A stretch of DNA of 64,000 nucleotides, from the NCBI RefSeq assembly GCF_040807025.1, contig NC_090946.1, positions 7,693,624-7,757,623 on the forward strand. Direction: 5' to 3'. This document shows, in pieces, positions 1 to 11,752 of this stretch (within the stretch, counting starts at the first letter, position 1; each line of letters opens with the position of its first letter). Under the pieces are notes generated by a model. That model was given only the letters and a program-made list of their open reading frames with translations. It ran no database searches and was not told the origin of the DNA. A program made the position numbers and the translations under genes. Source of the DNA: Struthio camelus. Its lineage: Eukaryota; Chordata; Aves; Struthioniformes; Struthionidae.

Positions 1-2154
1 CCCTTCTAGGTTCAGTGCTGCACATAGTCTCAGCCATAGGTATATGAAAAGTGTTCGCCTAAATGGTATGAGTGCCCTAGGCAAAGATTATAGCAGCATG
101 CAAGCCTCTAGCAGGTAAGTGCTTTCTCTGCGAGTTAGCTGCAGCGTATGGCTAAGGCTGTAGACTGACAAACACTTTAAGATAGCATAATCTGGCACTC
201 AGAGGAGAGAAATACTCCTGGCTGGGCATGTTCATTCTTGCAGCGGGTCCTCTCTCATGCCAGGGCAGGCCTTTGCATGGCTGTACACTGAACGTGTTCG
301 GTGGGCTGATCTGGCTAAAGAGTAATTTATTTATTTATTTTTTTGGCCTGGGTTATTTTCCAGCTGGATTAGTTTTGTGGTCCATTTTATTGGTTGGTTG
401 CACTAATGCTTGTGTTAGCACAGCAGTGGAGCAGGAGTAGGCATGAACCAGGCAACTGGGGTGGAGAAAGGGACCTCTTCTGTCAGTGCCAATGCCAGCT
501 AATGCTACGTGAAGTTTTTCCAACTACAGCCTGAAGCGAGGGACTGGGTCTGAGAAGATGTGAGCCCTTTGCTTCGTTAGTGACTTCCTGTTTGAACTAG
601 GAGAGCCCGATAGGCTGTCAGTTCAGACAGCCTTGGGTACTTCACTTTTTGGGTGTGTCCCACGAGATATCTATTGAGCATCACATCTTATTCCTGGTGA
701 TCAGTTCTTCTGAAGGTTTAGACCTGGGCACACGCTCTGAAGTCTTAACCTGACTCAGTCAGAGGCCTTGGTCACTTATGAATATATATTTTTTAACTCC
801 TCTGCTTCAGTCTCCTCATATGGAAGGAGAAGAGGAATGGCTGTACTTTCTCCCTTCTCCAGGGTGTGATTGTGAGACACGCTTCACTCGTGCAGGCAAA
901 GTTTTCTGGATGAAGACTGCTGGAAAGAGAAAATGAGTTTGTGGCAAGGGTGCAAAGGGGGTAAAGCTCGTTCAGTTCTCATATTAAGCCTCATGCTAAG
1001 AACTAAAATGTACAGTTCCTTCATTCCTGTCCTCAGTCTTTTTATTATTATGAAATATCTTTGATTAGGCTGTATTAAGCCAATTACACTGAGCTATAGC
1101 AAACCCTGTAATCACTGGTGTTTTGATTCCTCTTGTAATATGTATGGGAAAATGTGTGCTCTTACATGGTATTGTCTTAGAGAGATCTAGTGAAATCTTG
1201 CCTCACCATGGTATGAGTCGTTACGCAACGGGTAACGAACAGTTACTAGTGTAACGTGGAGTATTATTGTACATAACCAAGATGCACCTGGCTATGTGAA
1301 GCATTAGCTTTGTTCTTGGACTCTGCCACTGCTTGCTGTCACATAAGATACCATTAATTCAGAAAGATTAGATCTTCAGGCATTGTAAACCAGTGCTACT
1401 GGAGCTCTGCCAGCCTATACCTTCTGAGGATCTGGGTCTCCAGGCAGCCCTGAGAATTAGGGCGGTATTTTTTATTTAAATCTTCTGAGGTCTTTTCACC
1501 TCCTTTCCTAGGGCGTTCCCCACTCTTCTCAATCCAGTTAGGTCCTTTTTCCCTCCCTCAACAGTTTTCTGATCTGTCTCTCAAACTTGTCAGTCTGTTT
1601 CTGGAGCACCCAAAGCAGACACCTCCCTAATCTTAGAGCTTTGGGTGCAGAGCCTTAGACTGCTGCTACTGACTTGGTTGTTGCTCCTCATTGAAGCCAA
1701 GGGTAAGACCCTTTTTCACCCTGCCCTCTCTTAGTTTATTGCAGCTGTCAAGTAAACTATTAGCCTAAACCATCATAACCGTGGATGACACTGAAATAGG
1801 TAGTGTTTGCAAGAAGCGATACGGTCAGTTCCTCTGGCTCAGCGGAGGGACCAGTAGTTCACTTGGTCAGAACTAGTTGCCTGTTTGTACTCTCCTATTA
1901 CATTTGATACCCTCTGCCAGCCATTTTGTCTCGTGCTGGGCATCCTTTCTTGAACTGGGTGAGGATCAGGTGCCAGAGCCAACCACTCCTGAGTTCTGCC
2001 AAAACTCATATCTGAATCTGAGCTGTGTAGCAGGCCTGTTTCTAGATGATGTTCACCTCTTCCAAGACAGAGCATTACAGGGCAGTATTTCTGTGTGTGG
2101 GGGAGCACTGTTAACTGTCCGTGCGTGAGGCATTACTTGTTTCCCTCTGCACAG
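1..2154. other. Non-coding stretch 5' of the first visible RIC8A coding exon
   Basis: No exon with RIC8A exon-1 character is seen in any frame. The stretch is ordinary AT-rich non-coding DNA and ends in a pyrimidine-rich acceptor (ttccctctgcacag) at 2141-2154. It is best read as RIC8A intron 1, with the first exon to the left of the window. Two small adjacent inverted repeats (cgttac/gtaacg at 1219-1237, gttac/gtaac at 1242-1255) are the only structure noticed. Confidence 0.6.
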
Positions 2155-5100
2155 AAAATGGCCCAGCTGCTGATCGAGTTCTTGGAAAGAGAGCTCCAGC
2201 CATCCTGCCAGGTCACATGTTTGGAAAGCATCCGTATCCTGTCCCGAGACAAATACTGCCTTGACCCTTTCACCACCAAGGAAGGCCTGAAGACTCTCTC
2301 CAGGCATGCTGGCATTGATTACTCAGAGGAGCTCATCCGAGAGGTCCCAGACTTGGATGTGATCCTAGAATCCCTCAAATGTCTCTGCAACATTGTCTTC
2401 AGCAGCCCTAGGGCACAGGAGCTGACAGCTGAAGCCCGGCTGGCGGTTGGCCTGGCCAAGCGCATCAAATTGTACAACGAGAGGAGCCTTCCCCACGAAG
2501 TCAAGTTCTTTGACCTGCGTCTCCTGTTCCTGCTGACAGCGCTCAGAGTGGATATCCGGCAGCAGCTAGCCCAAGAGCTCAGGGGCATCAGCCTGATGAC
2601 AGATACCCTGGAGCTGACCCTCGGTGTGAAGTGGATGGACCCGTATGAAGTTGCCGCCGAGGAGGGACTTCTCCCACCTTTGCCTCGGCAGGAGACAGAG
2701 CGAGCGATGGAGATCCTGAAAGTGCTCTTCAATATCACCTTTGATTCCAGCAAGAGGGAGGTGGATGAGGTAAGCTCATTGGGTGTTCCACCCCACTGCA
2801 CTTGTGCTTCTCCAGGCTATGGTTTGATTATTGTTTTTTTTTTTCCCCCCCCCTTCCACTTGGTATTTCCTCTTATTACAGACTGGCTGCCATGCAGCCC
2901 CTAGGGTCTGGACCACAATTGTGTGTAAGGGTAGCAAGAGACTTGAGTATCTGACCCGTCATCACTAGAGCACTGCCTCTATCCGATACGTTATTAACCT
3001 TTAAGACTTTTACAGCATTAAAATTTCTTTTAAAGTTTTTTTTTCTCTTTAATGACTTGTTTTTTTGTGCAAGTGGGAGAGCAGAGCCCCCAGATAACTC
3101 ACTCTTGGCTATGGCTGGTTATCCTCTCACCTTCTGAACCAGGTCAGAGGAAGGTGTCATGGAGGACATGGCTGGCAAATCTGTGGGCCGGTCTTTGGCC
3201 TCTTCTGGCCCTTGGCTCACTGTTGTAGAGTGATGGGAGCCATATGGGGCAGGAGGAAGAATGCATGTTGACAGGTAGCAAAAGGAGGGTCTGGAGGATA
3301 TTTCCACTTGAATGTTCTGCTACCCATTCTTAGGTTGCTGGAGGGAGGGATAGGGCCGTGGGCTAAAGGGGGAGCAGACCCTCGGAGGTGGGGGAATGTA
3401 GATAAACATTCCCTTTTCCTCATCAAGGTTTTCATTTTCTGTTTTGGGGCCAGGAAGATGCTGCTTTGTACCGGCACTTAGGTGCCCTCCTGCGCCACTG
3501 CCTCATGATCTCTGCTGACGGAGAGGACCGGACGGAGGAATTCCACAGGTCTTCGTTAGATAATTAGATAATGTTCTTCTCTAGAAGCAGAGCTGAGGTC
3601 TCCCCAAGGCAGGTCCTGTCTGACTGTGGCGTTAACATTGGTTAATTGCTAAGATTTGATCATTGCTAAGATCACTGCTACCAAACAGGCATCTTTGGTC
3701 TGGCCTGCAGGTTCGTCACGCTGCTAGAATTCAGAAATAGCCCTGCCCTTTGCACAGTCAAATTATGTGCATTAATGCCACAAGGTCCCAGTCTACAGGA
3801 AGAAATGCTTTGTCCAAACTTGCCTGAGTGCAAGGGTTATATTCAGTATCCTGTGCGAAGTCTCCTCAGTGTTTCCACCCGCTTTAGTGGGCAACTTGCT
3901 GGAGTAGGTGTTTGCTACCTTAATTAAAGAGTCCCCGAGCTGGCCTTAATTAACTGACTGTCTCCTGAGTCACACTGAGAAATTGCCTGTGTCACGCTGC
4001 TGAGCTTTATTGGTCCAGGAGTGTCAGATCTGAGCGGGTGATGCCATCCTGTCCCAGAGAAGATCAGAGTCAGAGGGATCTTGAGCAGGGTGTTGCATGG
4101 ATCATCAAGGTGGGAATTAGTGATGCAGGGAGAGACACTGGAGACAGACCTGCAACTGCCCAGGTTGGGTCCTGCTTGGTCTCTGTCAAGGTTCACTGTT
4201 CCTCAATTGTTGCTGAAGCATGTTTGGACTCCTAGCAAATTCTTCAACCGTCCAAAAAATGGTTTCACTTACTCAGTTCAGTGAGGAGCTTGGGAGCCAG
4301 GCCAGAGACAACTTGGGTTGTCTCCCATTGCTGGCAGTTAGTAATGAACCTATCTTTCTGGGTAGTTGAAGAATTTCACTGAACAAAGGTTCCTGACTTT
4401 GTGTTTGTGTCTCTTCTCATTCATATGTCCAGCCATACAGTTAACCTTTTGGGCAACCTGCCTCTGAAATGCTTGGATGTCCTCTTGACCCCGAAAGTCC
4501 GGCCAGGCTCACTTGAGTACATGGGTGTCAACATGGATGCAGTCAGCATCCTGCTAGATTTCCTAGAGCGACGTCTTGACAGGGTAAGTTGAGGGTTGCT
4601 CTGCAGAGTTCTTCACTGCTTGTTTTTACAAGTTCATTGCAGGGTGCCTTTTCTTCATCCTACAGTCAGCCTTTTAAAAAAAAAAAAAAAAGCCTAGCAC
4701 CAACACATCATATCAAAACCACAGGAGCACTAGCAGGGCATGGTTAGTTTGGAGATATTCCTTTACGGAAGTAGCAGATTTTAGCAGAGACAAAACCTTT
4801 ATGGGTGGCAGGATTCAGATAGTGTTTGTTGACTGGGAAGATGACTGTCATTGCTTTATGGACTGTATGGGGAGTGAGACTGGTTGAGCAGCAGATGGTT
4901 AGCTGGATGGTAAAATAAAAGTACTCTGTTTCTCGTGACTAATCAGTCATCTGGTGGGCAGCTTAATTGTTTGTATACAGCCAAATTGTTTGACTGACGG
5001 GTTAGCCTCTAACTCTGTTGTCTGAGGACTGGCAGCCATACTGTCGTTTACCAAGACCCCTCACCTTCCTGGACTCTTCCCAGCCCCTTGTGCCCTTTCG

Positions 5101-8100
5101 TTCCAGTGCTTCTGGAAGATGGAGTTTGCAGTATTTTCAAGCTGGCTGTGGTTTTCAATCTCCAGCATTATTCTGGGGGGCCTCCAAGTTTTACCACAGT
5201 TCTCTACTCTGGATGCCCTACACCAGTATTTATTTCCAGCACTGCTGTGCTACAGAGCAGGGCTCAGAAAGTCGTGCTGTTTGAGGAGTGACTGAGCACT
5301 GAAACTCCTGCTACAGTGGCTGGAAAGCCTCAGTGTCCATCCATTTCCCTGTTGGTCTGTACTCTCATGATCTCTACCGCTCACCAGACAAGTTGAGCTC
5401 AGCGTGACACGTCGTTCATTTTGTGGGCATTTCTGTAGGGACACAAGCTGAAGGAGAGTCTGACCCCTGTGCTGAACCTGCTGACCGAGAGCGCCCGAGT
5501 CCATCGCCAGACGAGGAAGTTCCTGAAGGCAAAGGTAACCCCTGGGTTCAGCCAGAAGTGCGGTGATGCTGCACGGGGGAGAGAGTAGCAAACTGCCTGA
5601 ACGCTGCCTTCCTCCAGACCTCCTCCCTCTCAGTATTGGGTTCTGACATCTCGGAGGTTGAGGCCTTTGGTACCCACGGTGGTTTTTTTTCCACATCTCT
5701 CATGCTTCCTGGATTTATTAGTTTTGGCTGATTTATGAAATGCACATACGTCTCCCCCCACCTGACCTGCAGTTGCTGTTCCAGCTCCACTGATCGCTCC
5801 TCACTGTGGCCTTGTAGGTGCTGCCCCCTCTCCGGGATGTAAGGAATCGGCCGGAGGTGGGGAACTCGCTGCGGAACAAGCTGGTGCGTTTGATGACCCA
5901 CATTGACACTGATGTGAAGCACTGTGCAGCAGAGTTCCTCTTTGTGCTCTGCAAGGAGAGCGGTGAGTCGCTGCACACAGGCGCAGACAGAGTAGGGGCT
6001 GGAGAGGCATGAGGGAAAGCACAGGAGTGGTCTCTCTCCTTTCCCTGGCAGTGTCACGGTTCGTGAAGTACACAGGCTATGGGAATGCAGCTGGGCTCCT
6101 GGCAGCGCGAGGCCTCATGGCTGGTGGTCGGGAAGAGGGAGAGTACTCGGAGGATGAAGACACCGACACGGAGGAGTACAAGGAGGCAAAGCCCAAGTAA
6201 AGAACTCCATTTCCCCCTCCATAGCATCCCTTTTCCGATACCTCATTCTCACTCCTCTGTCCCTTTCTTCACTTGCTTCTTTGCCATCTCCCTGCTATGC
6301 TCAGCCTGTCCTGCTCTTTCATGTACACAGATCCCTCCTCATTACTTAAGTTCCATTCTTAGCTTTGATTTCCTGCTCCACCATCTCTACCCGCTCCTTG
6401 GATTTAATGCCTCAGCGGCAGAGCTGCTCGTGGTGTGGGTGGTCACTAGTAGATATATCCAGTCTCTACAGCTGGGCACTGGCTCTAGAGCACAGGGGAT
6501 TCTTTCAGCCGGAGTCCATTCTGTACCAGACCTGTAATGGTGTGTACATGGCAGTATATCTGCCTTTAATCCATTATCTGTGTATCTGTTTTGGTTCCCC
6601 CCCCCCACCACCTCAGTACAGAGTTGGTCGGGCTTCCCTTATGCCCTGGCATTAAGGGGTAAGGGTGGTCCCTTCTCGCAGAAGGGTTGAAAGTGCCAAG
6701 TACCCCTCTCTGCCTCGAGATCCCCTGTGTTGCTGGAGTGAGCTAGTTTTCCTCTTTGCTTGCTGGTGGGTGGTGGTAACTCAAGGATGAGGTGTGTGGA
6801 GGGAGAGCTGCGGAGCTGTGCTTAGCTTTGGGTCTCCCATCCTTTCCAGCATCTGGCTTAATGTCTCCACAGCCTACAGGCTTCTTGTTATATATATATA
6901 TATATGTTGTGTTAGCTTTTTGCCCCCCTGACTAGAGGAGAGGGAAGAAGTGGCATTGCCCCTTGGGCACCTGGTTTAAAACTGCACTGTGGAAGTGGAC
7001 AGGATGGGGATGTCTCCCCCACCAGAGAAATGGGAGGGGTTTGTATGGAGGACTGTGTGAGGGGCATGCAGAAAGAGATTGGACGCAGCACACTGTTTCA
7101 CTGTGATAGCACCAGGGCTAACCTAGGCAGCAAAAGGAGAGGGCCCTGGTTTGCTGTGGCAATGATAACCAGCTCTGCTGTTGAGTTCCTCTGCTCCAGT
7201 ATAGGTAAAGCCTGATTTTTAGTCAGCTCTCTTCTCACCTTTCTGTTTTACCTCCCTCCTTTGCCCTGGCCTCGTTGTTCTTTTTGTAGCATTAACCCTG
7301 TGACGGGACGTGTTGAGGAGAAACTCCCCAACCCCATGGAAGGGATGACTGAAGAGCAGAAGGAATATGAAGCCATGAAGTTAGTCAACATGTTTGACAA
7401 GCTGTCCAGGTACTAGAAGACTGTACGTGCCTGTCTTTGTATTAGCACCTGCATGTCTCTGACTTACACTTACCACACTTACCACAGACCTTTCTTTGAA
7501 TGTGTTGCCAAGGCACCACAAACTGAAGGGACATAAAGGAGGGATTGAGGGAAATACTTGGGAGATATTTCTCAGGTTGTTTAAGTTGGGCCCTGTTAAT
7601 GTCAGGGGAAGGCATTGCAAGGCCCGTAGCAAGCTCTTTGGCGTGACAGCGTACCACAAACTTCCCCTATTTGTCTGCGCTGTTTCCAGACTGCCACACC
7701 GCCAGGTTTGGCCAGGCACTCAGTAACAAAAGGAGCCATTGTCCTGGCAAGGCTGCTGGGTAGGAGGTAGCATTTTGGGGACAGATGGCAGCTGGTCCCC
7801 CTTCCCTGCAGGAGTGCTTTTTCCTACCATCTCTCATCCATCATTAATAGGTGCCGCAGATAGGAGCCCAGGATCTGCTGACTGAGTTCAGACCATCCCC
7901 AAGGGTGGGAAGGAAAAGGGCTATGTATTTAATGTGTGTGTGGTAGAGGGAGAGGAACAGAGTCCAATGCCAGTGCTAATTTTCCTCTGGCAACCCAGCA
8001 CTGCGCAGAATGAGACCTAAACCTGAGCCTATTTCAGGGACACTGAGAACGGCAACGTCTGTGGCTTGTTTCCAGCTCTTGCCTCACGGTGCTGGAGGTG

Positions 8101-8396
8101 TCACTGTTATAACTGTGTCCCGTCTTTGTAAGAAGGGAGACTTGCTCTCCTCTGAGCTGGCCCGGGCTTCTCCTGGGCTGCCTCGTGGCAGTACCCGCAG
8201 GCCCTTGCCTTTGTGACGTTGGTCTAGTATGTTCCTGTGGCGTAACCTTTACCCCCTTCTCCTCCCTGGCTGCAGAGAGCAAGTCATCCAACCCATGGGC
8301 ATCACGCCGAGTGGCAACCTTGCTCCCATGGAGAACGCCATCCGCGATATGGCTGACGAGAGGTCGTCGTCCGACTCGGACCTGGGGTTGGACTGA
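2155..8396 (+). CDS. RIC8A: RIC8A, G-alpha chaperone/guanine nucleotide exchange factor (5' partial)
   Basis: Eight coding exons are seen: 2155-2769, 3454-3548, 4433-4583, 5439-5534, 5818-5962, 6052-6196, 7290-7409 and 8276-8396 (stop TGA 8394-8396). All junctions are GT-AG and the phases close to 495 codons plus stop. The protein follows vertebrate RIC8A throughout: [64 protein letters not shown] and [14 protein letters not shown]8A is a cytosolic armadillo/HEAT-type protein. It folds nascent G-alpha i, q and 12/13 subunits and promotes their nucleotide exchange. The acidic stretch [13 protein letters not shown] matches the known casein-kinase-2 phosphorylation region. The visible part begins mid-protein (Lys-Met-Ala), so about 40-45 N-terminal residues are missing against the roughly 530-residue family length. 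The Met at 2158 is internal, not a start. Introns contain only short simple repeats. Confidence 0.96.
6889..6905. repeat. (TA)n microsatellite in RIC8A intron
   Basis: An uninterrupted TA dinucleotide run of about eight units in the intron between the 6052-6196 and 7290-7409 exons. Confidence 0.85.
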
Positions 8397-9560
8397 CCCC
8401 GACCCCTCGCCCCAACCCCAGAGGACTGGGGAGCCTCCATCTGCTCTCCCTCCAGAACTGGTGCTGCACCCGGAGGCTAGTATTGGGCCAGGACTCTCCC
8501 TGTGGGATCTGAATGCAGCCTGGACCCTTCACAGTCCACAGTGAAGAACACCCCCTGCCTCCTTTCCCAGCTCCACAAACCACCTCTTTCTAGAAGCTCT
8601 TTGTGGCCTGGCTCCACCTTGGTCTCTGCCCTCCACAGCCTCGAGGATTTCAGAGTCCAAACTGCTTCCAGGACTTCTCATTAGGTTTTTCTTTTGAATA
8701 TGTGATGTTTGGGAAGAAGGGGCGGGGGGAAATCTTTGTGTCACGTCAACAGGGTTCAGTAACCTGTGGAGCGTTTCGTGTACGTGCCGATGCTTGTGCG
8801 GCTACATGTCGGCGTGTGCGTCTCTGCGTGGTTACGCGGGGCAGTCGCTCCTGAGAAATGCAGTTGGGAGTGTGGGGCTCCACGAGAGGGGTGCGAGTTA
8901 TTCATGGCAGAGGTTGGGGAGGGGGCATCCGCGGGGTGCCTCAGCATAGTGCATGCGTTTCATTAGCAGGTCCCTGTACACGTGTGCTCAGTGTGCGTAC
9001 GCATCGCGGTGTCTGCGCGAGCGTGGACTCGCCGTGAGCGTGCATGTGAGTGCAGAGGGGAGGGCTGGGCGTGCTGCGGTGAACAGCACGTGCGCTGGGG
9101 GAGCAGGCGGGAGGGGAGAGGCGAGTAAAGCTCTCGGGTGAAGCTTCCAGCACTCCCATCAACCACAGGAAAGAAACTTGCAGGTGACTGCCAGAAACAC
9201 GGATATTTAGTCTGTGGCACTGTGCAATGTTCCTATTACCACTGAGTTTAGTTTTTGGCGTTGGCCTTTATCCGTTATGCTTTCAAAATGAAAGGCCAAA
9301 ATCTGTGCTGTATGTTGTTGCCTCCTCATCTGCCTTGGCTTTCCCACAGATCCGTTGCTCTTTGTGCCTGGGGGCTGGTGTTGATCCTGTCCTTTGCTGT
9401 GGCTTGGATTTGTCTTTTCTTTATTCCTTTGTTTTTCCTTTTTAAAGAGAAATGTTTTAAAGGAAAATCTTCCAGTTTGTCATGTACCAAAACTTACTAG
9501 CGCACACAGGAATGCAGAAGTTATGCTAGAATAAAGAAAACCTCCTGACAAATGGTTTTA
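8397..9560 (+). other. RIC8A: RIC8A 3' untranslated region
   Basis: The stretch runs from the RIC8A stop codon to just past the AATAAA at 9530-9535. It has no conserved coding potential. It includes a CpG- and GT-rich portion (about 8780-9060) that opens several short frames on both strands, which I regard as chance. Confidence 0.65.
9530..9535 (+). terminator. RIC8A: RIC8A polyadenylation signal (AATAAA)
   Basis: First canonical AATAAA downstream of the RIC8A stop, 1.13 kb away, in an A/T-rich context. Assignment is positional. Confidence 0.6.
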
Positions 9561-11740
9561 TGTCAGTGATTCATCTAGCATCATAGTCTAAGCAAGTGAG
9601 GAAACATTGCTTTTTTTCTGACAAGCAAATGGTTCCGCGCTAATCACCCTGTGCTTTAGTTTTATTTGGGAGGTAAAGCTATAGCGTAAAAATGGTGTTA
9701 ATCCAGAACCTTTCACTGCACTGCCACCACCAAATATAACCAAACAAAGCAACCAAAGTTAAATCGAGCGTGTAAGCTTGAGGAAGCGCGAAGATGGCAA
9801 CACGATCTTAACTCTGTCCCTCGGGCCTTGCAACATGCAAAAGCTCCCAGGACTGTTCTTCACCTCCTTTGCAAGTGTTCTGTAAAGTTGAAAATTGTGC
9901 ACACTGGCATTTCTCTATGTGCAACAGAGGCTTGCTGTTTAGCGTTTGCAGCATGGGTCTACTGAGGTTTATGGCTTAGGAGTGAAAAGTTGAAAAGTGC
10001 AGCGTGGTTTGGCTTCTGGTGGAAAGGCTGGAGAGATTGCTCAGGCTCTGTGATGGGGCGCCATCACAGATATCCAGGCAATCTGGGTCGGGTGAGGCTG
10101 CAGTTGTGCAGCTGGGGACAGTGGAGAGGTCTGAGAGTTTGCAGTTGTTCCTCTCCATATGTTTTTAGGAATTGGTGCTTATTTTCTGAAGGCCATCTCA
10201 GCAAGGAGAAAAGCTGAAGGTACGCTTCCTAAGTGGAAGTTGTGCAGTCAGATCTTCAGTGATTTAAGGCTTTTTTTTAAGCAGTCGTGATTAAAGTTCC
10301 AGGATCTCCCAGGGGTATACAATACTTATGTAAAACTGACCCACTTAAGCTTCACAGAGAGGCTTCTGTCATGAGAATAACTTGAGTACATCGCAGCTGG
10401 AGTTTTTAGGCCAACTGCATCTGTCTTGCTTTTTCTTTCTTACTCTTTTTATCGTAAGAGACCACCCTCCCCACCTCTTCCATGTGAAAATGCAGAGCTC
10501 TGATCTCTTTCCAGCAGTTACAGAAACATTACATGCAAAAATAAGTGTGTGTGGGGGGGTATTTTTAACACAGTGCTTAAAATATTATTGTATTCAAATC
10601 CTTTTATCACTAATGCTTAAAGCCCTAACTTGCAACACACAAACCTTGATTTGAAGTGCGCCAGTGCAGCGGCTGAACTAGGCACAGGTGCCTACTTTTG
10701 GGGTATGCAGCAGGGTATGGTTTGGAAACAACAAGTATTGCGTAGCAGTGAAAACTGTAGCAATGTACTGCTGGTGCTCTGCAAAGTGAGAATAACCCTT
10801 CTGCTTCTCTTTAGGCTGCACATTCAAATGCATTTGATGGGTCAATACCAGTTGTGAGAAGGAACATGCAGATATATTTGAATGGCACATTTGGATAAAC
10901 AAGTCTGCTCCTCTGAATGTGAGTTTGCTCCAATCTTTCTCTGAGGAAGTAGCTAGGAAACCAGGCACAAAAACCTGTTACTATAACATTAGCAGTAGAT
11001 GTGCCAGACTTCTAGCAGCTGGCAATCTGGACGCCTTCAGTGGAGTCACAACAGCTTCTAGCTGTTGAGTAGTAGACCTTAACATTTCTAATTGTCTAAA
11101 CAGAAAGCCATAGAACAGCTTTTTTGAGGCCCTAAGGTGTGCCCTAGAAAGAGCTTTCAGGCATAGAAGTTAATAGCACAACATTCAAACTACCTATTAA
11201 GATAAAGCTTTGCTCTCAAAAAAACTTGTATTCCCTTTGCTTGGGTTTTGTGCATTTTGGATGCTAACCATAACATAGTGGTATAAAATGTTTTGTTTGG
11301 AGCCGATACCAGTCTGGGATCACATCTGGAACAAAAACAAAACAAAAATGGATGGGTCACCCAGGGCCAGCTGGGTACGCCTGCAAAACCCACAGACAAA
11401 TCTGCAGCAATAAAATTAATACCTGTTATAGGCAAGAGACTCTGCTACACCTGTGATATGCAAAGCATGTCTCCTACAGCACGTTTGGGAAAGAGCAGAA
11501 AGCAACTTAAGTGCTCTAAAGTGGCCTCTCCCTGGGACAGCGTTTACAGGGAGGAAAGGCAGTCTGGTAAGATCCTTAAAAAAGGAGGAAAAGAGAAGAA
11601 GGGGGGGGGAAAAAAAAAAGAAAAGCAGGTGAGAAGAACAGAGGTGATGGGGTGAGAATGTGCTCAAACACTAGGAAATGTGTGGAGCTTATAAAAAAAA
11701 AAAAAAAAAACCCTCAGCTGACTTTGGCAAAAGAATTAGA
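9561..11740. other. Intergenic interval between convergent RIC8A and SIRT3
   Basis: No gene recognised. The interval contains simple tracts only, for example the purine-rich stretch about 11570-11630 and poly-A 11693-11710. It separates the 3' ends of RIC8A (+) and SIRT3 (-). Confidence 0.55.
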
Positions 11741-11746
11741 ACTCTT

Positions 11747-11752
11747 TTTATT
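11747..11752 (-). terminator. SIRT3: Candidate SIRT3 polyadenylation signal (AATAAA on minus strand)
   Basis: TTTATT on the plus strand reads AATAAA on the minus strand, about 2.7 kb beyond the last SIRT3 exon found. Because the terminal SIRT3 exon is not located, this is only the most plausible candidate in the interval. Confidence 0.35.

Noticed and set aside
2319-2801. 160-codon frame antisense to the large RIC8A exon
   Set aside because: Shadow of the conserved RIC8A coding strand.
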